The notes under the pieces are model-generated. The model saw nothing but the letters and a program-made list of their open reading frames with translations, did not search any database and was not told the origin of the DNA. 64,000 bases of DNA from Acrocarpospora catenulata (GTDB taxonomy: Bacteria; Actinomycetota; Actinomycetes; Streptosporangiales; Streptosporangiaceae). Location: positions 1 through 64,000 of the forward strand of contig NZ_JAHCST010000020.1 of NCBI RefSeq assembly GCF_018476525.1, read 5' to 3'. The translations under genes were made by a program, and so were the position numbers. Positions 29,268 through 37,890 of the stretch are shown here, piece by piece. Each line of letters begins with the position of its first letter. Position 1 is the stretch's first letter.

Positions 29268-30668
29268 ATGAGCACGCGGGAGGAGCTCGACTTCGAGCGC
29301 TGTTACCTGGCCCTGACGGCCCGGGACGCGCGGTTCGACGGGCGGTTCTACACAGCCGTGACCTCGACCGGGATCTACTGCCGGCCGATCTGCCCGGCCC
29401 GCACCCCGGCCCGGCGGAACGTGCGCTTCTACGCCCACGCGGCCGCCGCCGAGGCGGCCGGGTTCCGGCCGTGCCGCAGGTGCCGCCCCGAGCTGAGCCC
29501 GGGGTCGCCGGGCTGGGACGTACGGGCCGACCTGGTCGGACGGGCGCTCCGGCTGATCGACGACGGGGTCGCCGACGACCTCGGGGTGGCCGGTCTCGCC
29601 CGGCGGCTGCACGTGACCGAGCGGCACCTGCGCCGCCTGTTCACCACCGAGGTCGGCACCGGGCCGCTCGCGGTGGCCCGGACCCGGCGGCTGCTGCTGG
29701 CCAAACAGTTGCTCACCGAGACGCCGCTGCCGGTCACCGAGGTGGCCTTCGCGGCGGGGTTCGGCAGCGTGCGGCAGTTCAACGCGGCCATGAAGGAGTC
29801 GTACGGGTTCGCGCCCGGCGACCTCCGCAAGGCCGTGGGGCCGCTCCGCTCGGCCGCCGGGCCTTCGGAGCCGCAGGGGCTGACCCTGCGGCTGGGGTAC
29901 CGGGAGCCGTACGACGCGGAGTCGTTGCTGCGGTTCCTGGCGTCCCGGGCGATTCCGGGCGTGGAGAGCGTCGCCCAGGACGGGGACGCGGTGCTGAGCT
30001 ACAGCCGGGTGATTCCCGGCGGGACGCTCACGCTGGCGCCCGCGGCCGGGCATGTGCGGCTGACCGTCCAGGTCGACGACATGCGGAGACTGGCCAGGAT
30101 CGTGGCACGGTGCCGGCGGCTGCTCGACCTGGACGCCGACCCGGACGCGATCGAGTCGGTGCTGGGGCCGACCGCGCTGGGACCGCTGGTGGCCAAGCGG
30201 CCGGGGCTGCGGGTGCCGGGGGCGTTCGACGCCTTCGAACTGGTGGTCCGGGCCGTCGTGGGACAGCAGGTCTCGGTGGCCGGCGCGCGTACCCTGCTCG
30301 GGCGGATCTGCGCCGGGGGCGCCTTCCCCACGGCCGGTGAGCTCGCCGAGCGGGACCTGTCCGGGATCGGGCTGACCAACCGGCGCATCACCACGCTGCG
30401 CGCGGTCGCCACCGCCGTGGCCGGTGGGGACATCGACCTGGACGGCGGCGACCCCGCAGAGACGGCCGCAGCGCTGCTGGAGATCCCCGGCATCGGGCCC
30501 TGGACGGTCGGCTACATCGCGCTGCGCGCCCTGCGCGACCCGGACGCCTGGCCCGGCGGCGACCTGGTGCTCCGTAAGACGATGGCCCGGCTGGCCATCC
30601 CCGAGACCGAGATCGAGCGGTGGCGGCCGTGGCGCGCCTACGCCGCCCTGCACCTGTGGAACGCGTGA
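29268..30668 (+). CDS. alkA: Ada (methyl-acceptor/AraC regulator) - AlkA (3-methyladenine glycosylase) fusion
   Basis: A 466-aa fusion for alkylation repair. The N-terminal Ada domain has zinc cysteines at exactly the E. coli positions C38, C42, C69 and C72, so it can accept a methyl group from phosphotriesters. An AraC-type HTH domain follows (~85-180). The C-terminal half is AlkA: a TBP-like N-domain and a HhH-GPD glycosylase with LLEIPGIGPWTVGYIALRAL and a catalytic Asp in GGDLVLRK. Methylated Ada would activate this operon. The Ada C-terminal methyltransferase is supplied by the separate ogt gene 10 nt downstream, as in mycobacteria. Confidence 0.94.
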   Translation: MSTREELDFERCYLALTARDARFDGRFYTAVTSTGIYCRPICPARTPARRNVRFYAHAAAAEAAGFRPCRRCRPELSPGSPGWDVRADLVGRALRLIDDGVADDLGVAGLARRLHVTERHLRRLFTTEVGTGPLAVARTRRLLLAKQLLTETPLPVTEVAFAAGFGSVRQFNAAMKESYGFAPGDLRKAVGPLRSAAGPSEPQGLTLRLGYREPYDAESLLRFLASRAIPGVESVAQDGDAVLSYSRVIPGGTLTLAPAAGHVRLTVQVDDMRRLARIVARCRRLLDLDADPDAIESVLGPTALGPLVAKRPGLRVPGAFDAFELVVRAVVGQQVSVAGARTLLGRICAGGAFPTAGELAERDLSGIGLTNRRITTLRAVATAVAGGDIDLDGGDPAETAAALLEIPGIGPWTVGYIALRALRDPDAWPGGDLVLRKTMARLAIPETEIERWRPWRAYAALHLWNA

Positions 30669-30678
30669 GGAGATTCTT

Positions 30679-31176
30679 ATGATCATCGCCCAGACCGTGC
30701 CCACCCCGGCGGGGCCGCTCGCCCTGCTGGCCCGCGACGGCGTCCTGGTCGCGGCCGGATTCACCGCCGACCCCCAGGTCATGTTCGACCGCCTGGCGCC
30801 CGGGCTGCGGGCACTCGGCTGGCGGGCGGGCGAGGTGCCGCAGGCCGCACTCGCCGTCGAGGACTACCTGAACGGCAAACTGGACGCGCTGGACGCGGTG
30901 CCGGTCGAGCAGCCGGGCAGCCCCACCCGGCAGCGGCTCTACGTGGCCCTGCGCGAGGTGCCCGCCGGGACCACCGTGCGTTACGCCCAGCTGGCCGAGC
31001 GGGCCGGACTGCCCCGCACGGCCGCCCGGGCGGCGGGGTCGGCCTGCGCGCAGAACCTGATCGCGCCGTTCGTGCCCTGCCATCGGGTGCTTCCCTCGAC
31101 GGGCGGGTACGGCGGCTACTACTACGGGACGCCCGTGAAGGAGTGGCTGCTCCGCCACGAGTCGCTCACCGTCTGA
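30679..31176 (+). CDS. ogt: Methylated-DNA--protein-cysteine methyltransferase
   Basis: A 165-aa suicide enzyme that removes O6-methyl groups from guanine onto its own cysteine. The active site is FVPCHRVLPSTGGYGGYYYG, preceded by the helix-turn-helix region LPRTAARAAGSAC. The ATG has TGAGGAG about 7 nt upstream and lies 10 nt after the ada-alkA stop, so the two form an adaptive-response operon. It converges on the secreted-protein gene after 4 nt. Confidence 0.96.
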   Translation: MIIAQTVPTPAGPLALLARDGVLVAAGFTADPQVMFDRLAPGLRALGWRAGEVPQAALAVEDYLNGKLDALDAVPVEQPGSPTRQRLYVALREVPAGTTVRYAQLAERAGLPRTAARAAGSACAQNLIAPFVPCHRVLPSTGGYGGYYYGTPVKEWLLRHESLTV

Positions 31177-31180
31177 CCGC

Positions 31181-32131
31181 TCACTGTTTGACCGTGCTCT
31201 GCACCTCGCCCACCGGAACGTCGCGGCTCACCGTGGCCTGCACCGGGTCGAACACGAAAGGCACCACGGACTGGTCGCTGGTCACCGGCCAGACCGTGGT
31301 CACGGTGAGCGTGTAGACCTTGCGCGGCTGGTCCGCCGAGGCGCGCAGATACCGCACCCCGCAGCCGAACGTCCCGCCCTTGGTGTACGGCTGCCCGGCC
31401 GTGCCGCAGTTCTCCTTGACCTCGGCGCGGTCGGCGGTGGTGCCGGCGTCGATCTGGATGTCGTCCAGGGTCGCGGTCACCGTGGCCGACATCACGCCGG
31501 GCAGGGTGGCGGTGACCGAACGGGTGGTCTGGCCCTGGCCCTCCAGCCAGACCCAGGTGGGCAGGTTGACGTAGCTCTTGGCATCCGGGTTGAGCTGGAT
31601 CTGCGGCTCCGGCACGGTGAGCGCGGCGCGGGCGAGGTCCAGCAGTTCGGTCATGGTGATCCCGGCCGGTGGGGTGTCGCCCTGGTCCACCCAGAGCGCG
31701 CCCTGCAGCGCGGTCCAGCAGGCCATGCCGTTCGGGTCGGCCGCGTTGTAGGCGGGGGACCACCAGCGGCCGGGTACGCCGATCTTCTCCTTGAACTGCT
31801 CAAGGAACTTCTGGAAATCCGCCTCGCTGCGGCCTTGGCCGGTGGCGAACCAGTACGCGCGGATGCTCTCCTGGGTCTTCAGCATGTCCTCGGCGTCGCG
31901 GCCGGGTTCGTACCAGCAGGGGCGTTTGACCCGGTAACCGTCGGCCTTCTTGCCCAGACCGGTGCCGGTGATCACGATGCTGGAGTTCTCCAGCTGCACG
32001 CCGACCGTACGGCCGGCCTGGAAACCCTTGCCGTACGGGCCGCCGGGGTTCGGGACCGCCCCGGCCGCCGGGGTCACCGGGGCCAGGGCGCACACGGTAA
32101 ACGTGAGCGCCAGGGCGAGCAGCACTCTCAT
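31181..32131 (-). CDS. Secreted protein of the Tad locus, unknown function
   Basis: A 316-aa protein with a clear Sec signal peptide (MRVLLALALTFTVCALAPVT, cleavage probably after PAAGA). The mature part has no family I know. It contains several cysteines, Trp-rich stretches (RWWSPAYN, TWVWLEGQG) and beta-rich segments resembling domains of actinobacterial cell-envelope proteins. Its ATG overlaps the stop of the lipoprotein gene (ATGA), and it is the last gene of the long Tad-pilus transcription unit. That placement suggests a role in assembling or anchoring the pilus (inference). Confidence 0.8.
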   Translation of the reverse strand: MRVLLALALTFTVCALAPVTPAAGAVPNPGGPYGKGFQAGRTVGVQLENSSIVITGTGLGKKADGYRVKRPCWYEPGRDAEDMLKTQESIRAYWFATGQGRSEADFQKFLEQFKEKIGVPGRWWSPAYNAADPNGMACWTALQGALWVDQGDTPPAGITMTELLDLARAALTVPEPQIQLNPDAKSYVNLPTWVWLEGQGQTTRSVTATLPGVMSATVTATLDDIQIDAGTTADRAEVKENCGTAGQPYTKGGTFGCGVRYLRASADQPRKVYTLTVTTVWPVTSDQSVVPFVFDPVQATVSRDVPVGEVQSTVKQ

Positions 32132-32832
32132 CGCACGCACTCCTTCGCGCGTTCGTCCGGATAGCTGGCGTGCCGGAACAGTTTGACCCGCCAGGTGCCG
32201 TCGTCCCCTCTCCGCACGGCGGCGACCTGCAGGTACGTGGAGCGTGGCGGGGTCGTCCAGTCCGGCTGGTCGGCCACCGGCGCACCGGTGGAATCCGTCA
32301 CCCGGACGCCTGAGACGTCCACACACGCGTTTACTTCGGCCCCTCGGCCGTTCACCGCGGCCACCCGCAGCGAGTACAGCTTGGCGATGCCCTGGGCCGA
32401 CAGGCGGTCCTTCAGAAAGCTGTCGACCCAGTCGTAGGAGTCCCGGGTGGCCGGTTCCTCGACGGAGGCCAGGTAGGACTTGTCCGTGCCCTTGGTGAGA
32501 ACCGCGCGCCACTGGTCGACGAAGTTGTCGGTGAAGGCGCGGATCTTCTGGTCCTGCTTACCGCCCCACTCGATGTCCACCCGCAGGCCGGGACCCGCGG
32601 AGACCGTCTCCACCCCGGGGACGGCTCCCTGCGCCGCCGCCGTGGATTCCGCCACGGTCGTGGTCTCGGCGGTGGTTTCCGCCGGCTGGGTCGCGCCGCC
32701 GCCGGGGACGAAGTCCCGCTGCCCCTGTGTGCCACACGCGCCCAGCGCCGGGATCGCCAGGGCCAGCGCGATCGCGAGCCAGGCCCGGCGGGCGGGCGGC
32801 GTCGTGGTGTGCCGGGGCGGCGCGTGGCGCAT
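32128..32832 (-). CDS. Lipoprotein of the Tad locus, unknown function
   Basis: A 234-aa lipoprotein: basic N-region, hydrophobic AWLAIALALAIPALGAC ending in a lipobox LGAC, then a Thr/Ala/Glu-rich linker of about 30 residues. The folded domain (~80-234) carries repeated aromatic and acidic residues and resembles NTF2/SnoaL-like or Mce-associated folds only in general shape. ATG 32832 lies behind GGGAGGA. It overlaps the secreted-protein gene downstream and follows the giant LysM-BTAD gene, so it probably belongs to the pilus system. Confidence 0.8.
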   Translation of the reverse strand: MRHAPPRHTTTPPARRAWLAIALALAIPALGACGTQGQRDFVPGGGATQPAETTAETTTVAESTAAAQGAVPGVETVSAGPGLRVDIEWGGKQDQKIRAFTDNFVDQWRAVLTKGTDKSYLASVEEPATRDSYDWVDSFLKDRLSAQGIAKLYSLRVAAVNGRGAEVNACVDVSGVRVTDSTGAPVADQPDWTTPPRSTYLQVAAVRRGDDGTWRVKLFRHASYPDERAKECVR

Positions 32833-32949
32833 GCGTCCTCCCGGGCGTGTGGTGACCTCTCGCGTCGCAGACGGTAACCAAGCGGGTGAGGCGGGTTCCA
32901 CAGTTATGCGGGTTTTGGCATGACATATCGGGTTCATCGCGTGGGCTCC

Positions 32950-35900
32950 TCAGGCCAGTCGGGGAGCTCGGAGATCGGGGGCCCGGCGCCAGGTCGGGAG
33001 CAGCTCGTCGATGAGCGCCTCCGTCTCCGGCGCCATGCCGCCCCCGTACGGGTGGGAGGCCGCGCGGCGGTGCAGGGCGTCCACGACGGAGCGGAGCCGT
33101 ACGTGGTCGCCGGTGGCGTGGGCGGCGCGGAGCAGGTCGCGCCAGAGGACCTCGTCGTCGGGGGCGAGCAGCAGGCCCGCCCTGGCCGCGGCCATCGCCC
33201 CGTCCGGTTCGCGGCGGCCCAGCCGGGCCTCGCAGAGCCGGTGCGCGGCGTCGGCCACCCCCGCGGTGATGTCGTACTCCAGCGAGTCGGCGGCCAGCCA
33301 CGCGTACCGGTGGGTCGGCCTCGCGCTCAGCAGCGGCCCCCTGACCAGGCTGAGCGCGCGTTCCAGCGAGGCCAGATCGCCCCGGCGGGCCAGCTCCTGG
33401 AACAGGTCCCAGTCGGTACGGACCTGCGGGCTGAGCTGCAACCGCCCCGAGTCGTCCACGGAGAGGTAGGGCCTGCCCTGGGCGTCCTCCCCGAGCCACC
33501 GGGCGACCCTGGCGATCGTGGCGTCCCGGACCATGGGCTGGACCCCGCGCGGCCAGAGCACGCCGCCGAGCACCACCGGGTGCACACCGCCCGGATGGGT
33601 GGCCAGGTAGACGACCATCTCCTGGGCCAGCTCGGCCCGGCCCTCCTCCAGCGGGCGCACCGGGCCGATCTCGATCGAGCCCAGGATGCGCACCTCGATC
33701 GCCGGGGGTTCGCCGGTGCCGGGGCGGGCCGGCGGAGGCGTGTCGGTCAGCGGTTCGCCCTCGAAGCGGCCCGCCGTGCGGAACAGGTCGATGACCGCGT
33801 TGTAGTGGCGCCGGGGAAGGAGCTGGGCGTCCACGTCGAAACCGAGCGTCTCGACCACCGCGCGGCCGTCCTCGGTGAGGTCCCAGGTCCAGGTGGCGTG
33901 CGGGACCGGGCCCGCGATCACGTATCCGGTGGCGGTCCGGGTGCCCTTGCCCAGCAGGGCCAGCCTGCGGGCCTCGTCGGGGGTGGGCTGGAGTGCCGAG
34001 AGCAGGTAGTGCGGGGGGCAGGCCGGGTCCTGGGCCCGGCTGTGGACGCGGCCGGTGAGCACGTCTGACGGCTGTTGCCTGGCGCGTTCCTCCAGCTCGG
34101 GCAGGACCTCGGTGAGGCTGCCCGCGATCCGGACGCGGTCGGGGGCGATCATGCGGAGTTCCGCGCCGAAGCCGACCAGCGTGATGCGCATCTGGTCCGA
34201 CCACCGGTTGGTGGCCAGCTCGACCGCCAGTGCCGAGAGGGCCGGCACCACGTTGCCGCCGGTCATGCTGATCACACCGTGCGCGGCCTCCAGGTCGATG
34301 AGCACCCGTCCGCCGCCGCCCGTGCCCAGGGAGACCAGGCCCGGGTAGGGGGCGGGGAGGTCGCTCACCGTGTGGTCCTCGATGCGGCGTGCCTCGTGCG
34401 CGGGGAGCCGCCAGACCTGGCCCTCGTCGGCCGCCTCCCACGGTTCCGGCGCGTTGTCGTCCTGTGGGTGGATCCACAGGTCCACTCCGCGGTCGGACAG
34501 GTGCACCCCATAGATCGCCGGTGGTCGGCGGCCCGCTTCGGCGAGCGACCGTCCCAGTAACCGGAGCGCGGTGTCCAGCATGCGGGTGCCCGGCGCGTCC
34601 GCGCCCAGCCGAATCGCCACCTCGGCGCTGGCCGCGTCCCCGCGCGGTCGTACCACCCGGTACCCGAACGCCCTGCGCCACAACTGCTCCCGGCGCCGCC
34701 GCCCCAGCACGGCCAGCAGCCCCGCCCCCATCAAGGTGGCTCCCGCCAGATAGTCCAGCATGTCCAGCCCGGCCGCCGCCTCCTCCGGCTCCGCCACAAC
34801 CTGCCCAACTCCCTGCTGCCCGGTCCCTTGCTGCCCGGTCCCTTGTTGCCCGGTCCCTTGCTGGCCGGATCCTTGTTGCCCGGTCCCTTGCTGGCCGGAT
34901 CCTTGTTGCCCGGTCCCTTGCTGGCCGGTCCCTTGCTGGCCGGTCCCTTGCTGGCCGGTCCCTTGTTGCCCGGCTCCCTGCTGGCCGGACCCTTGTTGCC
35001 CGGTGTCGGGCTGCTGGGTCGGCACTGCCGAAGGCGTCGGTATCACCGTCCGGCCGGGCCAGGACTGGCCGGGTAGGGTCACCCGAGGCTTGGTGGGCGA
35101 ATCATCGACATCCCCACCCCCATCGTTTCCGGTGACATCGCTCCGGACGTCACCGTTCCCGGTCCCGCTCCGGACGTTTCCGTTTCCGTTTTCGGTTCCG
35201 GCACCGGAACGGGCGCCTGCCACCTCGCCGGTGTCCGGGCGGGTGATGTCCTGCTCCAAGCCGCCTGTCCGCGGGAGATCGGTTCTCCCCGTGTCCGGCC
35301 GGGAAGCGTCCGGTTTGGCCGTGCCCTGGTCGGCGGCAGCGCCGGGGAGGCCGTAGCCGGTCCGGCCGTCGAGTTCGGCGGGGCGGTCGGGGTGGTCCTT
35401 CAGGATTTCGCGGCGACTGTCATCGATGGGGACGACGTGGACGTTCCTCGCGTCGTCCGGCATGTCGAGAACCCAGCCGGGGCGGATCAGGTCCGCCATG
35501 TGCAGGCGGGTTCCGTCCGGCTGCTGCTTGTGCTGGTTGAGCTCGAAAATCTCGGGGTACCTACGGCCGTCTCCGAGGCACTTCTCGGCGATCTCCCAGA
35601 GGCTCTCGTGGTGACGGCCGTGCGGAGGCTGAACGACGTACACCTTCTTGACCTCGCGCGCCTGGAGGGCGGGCCGGTCCTCGGCGGGCGCCTGCACCGG
35701 CGAGGTCACCGCGGTGAGCTGCGACTGGATCGGCGGTGGCGGCGCCGCGACCCGCGCGAACGGGACCGCCACCGCGGTAGCCGTGAACAGCAGCAGCACC
35801 GCGCCGACCAGCCGGTTGGCCAGCGCCTGCGTCCCGCCCGCGAGCGGCACCCGGGCCGGGATCCCGATCCGGCGCACCCCCGCGTACACCTCGACGATGA

Positions 35901-37791
35901 CGCACAACACCAGCTGCAACCAGGCCAGCCAGACCAGCAGCACCAGCACCGCGATGATCGTCTCGGGCCCGACCTCACTGGTGAACACATCCAGGTTGAG
36001 AAGCCCTGCCGGCACCGGCGGCCCCGCCAGCCGAAGCAACGCGTACGGCACTCCCCCGATGAGCCCGACCAGCGCCACCAGAGCCGCCAGTCCGGCGAAG
36101 ACATCCCCGGCAGTGCGCCGCCGAGCGATCCTCTCCCCAGTTCCCCGGCCAACCCCACCCGCGACCCGACCCGACTCCCGCACAGACCGCCGCCCCGTCT
36201 CCGTCTGCCCAGCCCCCCACCGTTCCTCTTGCCCGAGCCCCCGCCGCCGGGAATCCCCTTGCCCGGACCCACGCCACCCGGAATCCTCTTGGCCGGACCC
36301 ACGCCACCCGGAATCCTCCTGGCCGGACCCACGCCACCCGGAATCCTCCTGGGCGAACCCACGCCGCCCCGAATCCCCCTGAGCCGACCCACGCCGCCCC
36401 GAATCCTCCAGCCCTTGGCCCGACCGCCTCGAATCCTCCTGGGCGAGAGCCCGCCCTGACTCCGCTTGCGCGGTACGCCGAGCCGCAGGGCCGTGCTCAG
36501 GAAACCGCCGCCCTGACGGGCCATGCTCAGGGAAGCGTCGGCCCTTGTTTCCATGACGCGCAGGCCGCCGCTCGTCCTCCTCCTCAGCCCGACGATCCGC
36601 AACTTGCCGATCCGCAACCTGCCGATCCGCAACCCGACGATCCGCAACTTGCTGATCCTCAGCCCGACGATCCTCAGCCCGACGATCCGCAACTTGCCGA
36701 TCCTCAGCCCGTCGATTTTCAGCCCGACGATCCCCAACCTGCCGATCCGCAACCTGTCGATCTACAACTCGTGGATCTTCAGCGCGGCGATCCTCAGCGC
36801 GCCGGAGCCCCTGCTCTCCTTCGCCCCCTCGAAGAGCGTTTGCGGCCTCAGCTGCTCCCCCGCCCCATGACGCGGTGCCTCCGCCGAAGCGACCACTTCT
36901 GCCCCGGCCACCGCTTTCCGCTGGAGCACGGGAGGGCCATTGCGGCGGTGCGTCGCGTGGCACTCGTGTGTCGTCCGGAAGGCTTTCGATACGCCAGGCG
37001 GGCGGCGAGCCGTCCACATTCGGTTCCATCGGTGCGATGGGCAGCCGACGGTTCTGCTGAGAGTCGGGGGTGTCCCATTCATCAGGAATGACCGCAGACC
37101 AGTTCCTCCCACTGATGACCTTCGAAGCACCCGGCCCATGCGGCCCCGCCGGACCATCGGATACCGGAGGCTTCGGAGCTCCGGCGGCAGGTGCGTCCAT
37201 CGGGACGGACGAACCTCTCGAATCTGGCGGTGGCGATAAAGGCGGTGGAACTAGCGAGAGGGGCTGCGTTCCTGGATCCGCCACCGGTGGCAGCGGAGTG
37301 GAACGCTCTCTGTGAGAGGGCGGAACCTGCGTGCCGCGAGGAAGCGGAACCTGGGTATCGCGGGGAACCGGGGCCTGGGCGTCGCGAACCGGGACCTGGG
37401 CGTCGCGGGGAACCGGGGCCTGGGTGTCGCGGGGAACCGGGACTTGGGTATCGCGAACCGGGATCTGGGCGTCGCGGGGAACCGGGACCTGGGTATCGCG
37501 AACCGGGACCTGGGTATCGCGGGGAACCGGGACCTGGGTATCGCAGGGAACCGGGACCTGGGTGTCGCGGGGAACCGGGACCTGGGTGTCGTCGGGAGAC
37601 TTGGCCCGCGCGGCGTTGTCGGTCAGCGAGGCGTCGGCGGGGAGGCCGGCCACCGGGCGGTCGCCGGGTTCGCCACGGCGACGTGGGCGGGGGCGTACGG
37701 CGAGGTCCGGCTGGCGTTGCGTGGGGACCACGTTGGGCTGATAGGAGGAATCCGGGTCCGTGAGAGGACTGGATGCGGGATCTTTGGCCAT
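32950..37791 (-). CDS. Giant repeat-rich membrane protein with LysM-like and BTAD domains
   Basis: A 1613-aa protein. The N-terminal ~550 residues are disordered and built of tandem repeats: DTQVPV units (~64-154), ADRQV/ADRRAE units (~334-401) and EDSGWRGSGQ units (~448-518). Three transmembrane helices follow between ~560 and 690, then a LysM-like segment (~711-765: SLWEIAEKCLGDGRRYPEIF). A long linker contains about 13 GQQGT units (~928-998), a fourth transmembrane helix lies at ~1008-1030, and a BTAD/SARP-type domain occupies ~1358-1613. BTAD domains normally pair with a DNA-binding wing; none is obvious, so a transcription role is uncertain. ATG 37791 has GGGAGG 10 nt upstream. Similar LysM-BTAD genes accompany Tad loci in actinomycetes, to my knowledge. 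Confidence 0.85.
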   Translation of the reverse strand: MAKDPASSPLTDPDSSYQPNVVPTQRQPDLAVRPRPRRRGEPGDRPVAGLPADASLTDNAARAKSPDDTQVPVPRDTQVPVPCDTQVPVPRDTQVPVRDTQVPVPRDAQIPVRDTQVPVPRDTQAPVPRDAQVPVRDAQAPVPRDTQVPLPRGTQVPPSHRERSTPLPPVADPGTQPLSLVPPPLSPPPDSRGSSVPMDAPAAGAPKPPVSDGPAGPHGPGASKVISGRNWSAVIPDEWDTPDSQQNRRLPIAPMEPNVDGSPPAWRIESLPDDTRVPRDAPPQWPSRAPAESGGRGRSGRFGGGTASWGGGAAEAANALRGGEGEQGLRRAEDRRAEDPRVVDRQVADRQVGDRRAENRRAEDRQVADRRAEDRRAEDQQVADRRVADRQVADRQVADRRAEEEDERRPARHGNKGRRFPEHGPSGRRFPEHGPAARRTAQAESGRALAQEDSRRSGQGLEDSGRRGSAQGDSGRRGFAQEDSGWRGSGQEDSGWRGSGQEDSGWRGSGQGDSRRRGLGQEERWGAGQTETGRRSVRESGRVAGGVGRGTGERIARRRTAGDVFAGLAALVALVGLIGGVPYALLRLAGPPVPAGLLNLDVFTSEVGPETIIAVLVLLVWLAWLQLVLCVIVEVYAGVRRIGIPARVPLAGGTQALANRLVGAVLLLFTATAVAVPFARVAAPPPPIQSQLTAVTSPVQAPAEDRPALQAREVKKVYVVQPPHGRHHESLWEIAEKCLGDGRRYPEIFELNQHKQQPDGTRLHMADLIRPGWVLDMPDDARNVHVVPIDDSRREILKDHPDRPAELDGRTGYGLPGAAADQGTAKPDASRPDTGRTDLPRTGGLEQDITRPDTGEVAGARSGAGTENGNGNVRSGTGNGDVRSDVTGNDGGGDVDDSPTKPRVTLPGQSWPGRTVIPTPSAVPTQQPDTGQQGSGQQGAGQQGTGQQGTGQQGTGQQGTGQQGSGQQGTGQQGSGQQGTGQQGTGQQGTGQQGVGQVVAEPEEAAAGLDMLDYLAGATLMGAGLLAVLGRRRREQLWRRAFGYRVVRPRGDAASAEVAIRLGADAPGTRMLDTALRLLGRSLAEAGRRPPAIYGVHLSDRGVDLWIHPQDDNAPEPWEAADEGQVWRLPAHEARRIEDHTVSDLPAPYPGLVSLGTGGGGRVLIDLEAAHGVISMTGGNVVPALSALAVELATNRWSDQMRITLVGFGAELRMIAPDRVRIAGSLTEVLPELEERARQQPSDVLTGRVHSRAQDPACPPHYLLSALQPTPDEARRLALLGKGTRTATGYVIAGPVPHATWTWDLTEDGRAVVETLGFDVDAQLLPRRHYNAVIDLFRTAGRFEGEPLTDTPPPARPGTGEPPAIEVRILGSIEIGPVRPLEEGRAELAQEMVVYLATHPGGVHPVVLGGVLWPRGVQPMVRDATIARVARWLGEDAQGRPYLSVDDSGRLQLSPQVRTDWDLFQELARRGDLASLERALSLVRGPLLSARPTHRYAWLAADSLEYDITAGVADAAHRLCEARLGRREPDGAMAAARAGLLLAPDDEVLWRDLLRAAHATGDHVRLRSVVDALHRRAASHPYGGGMAPETEALIDELLPTWRRAPDLRAPRLA
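34801..35010 (-). repeat. 15-bp coding tandem repeat (GQQGT units)
   Basis: About 13 head-to-tail copies of a 15-bp unit (plus-strand forms such as CTTGCTGCCCGGTCC and CTTGCTGGCCGGTCC) encode GQQG followed by S, A, T or V. The unit is a multiple of three, so copy-number change keeps the frame of the LysM-BTAD gene. Confidence 0.95.
36240..36440 (-). repeat. 30-bp coding tandem repeat (EDSGWRGSGQ units)
   Basis: Roughly six to seven copies of a ~30-bp unit encoding EDSGWRGSGQ or variants (DSGRRGFAQ, DSRRRGLGQ). Three central copies are nearly identical. It lies just before the first transmembrane segment of the LysM-BTAD protein. Confidence 0.9.
36590..36790 (-). repeat. 15-bp coding tandem repeat (ADRQV/AEDRR units)
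   Basis: A run of about a dozen 15-bp units encoding alternating ADRQV, ADRRV, EDRRA and related pentads. It makes a strongly charged, probably helical or disordered stretch in the cytoplasmic N-terminal part of the LysM-BTAD protein. Confidence 0.9.
37330..37600 (-). repeat. 21/24-bp coding tandem repeat (DTQVPVPR units)
   Basis: About twelve units of 21 or 24 bp encode DTQVPVPR or DTQVPVR with small variations (DAQIPVR, DTQAPVPR). The two unit lengths differ by one proline codon. All keep the frame of the LysM-BTAD gene. Confidence 0.93.
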
Positions 37792-37890
37792 GGCGTCAGA
37801 CCTCCCCGGGAACATGCGCGGCGGTTGACCCACTCAGATTTGCTGGCCGTGGAGGTGACGACCAGCGAGACGACAGGATCGGCATAACGT

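Noticed and set aside
34801-35010. Minisatellite or CRISPR-like non-coding array
   Set aside because: It is a coding GQQGT repeat inside one uninterrupted frame.
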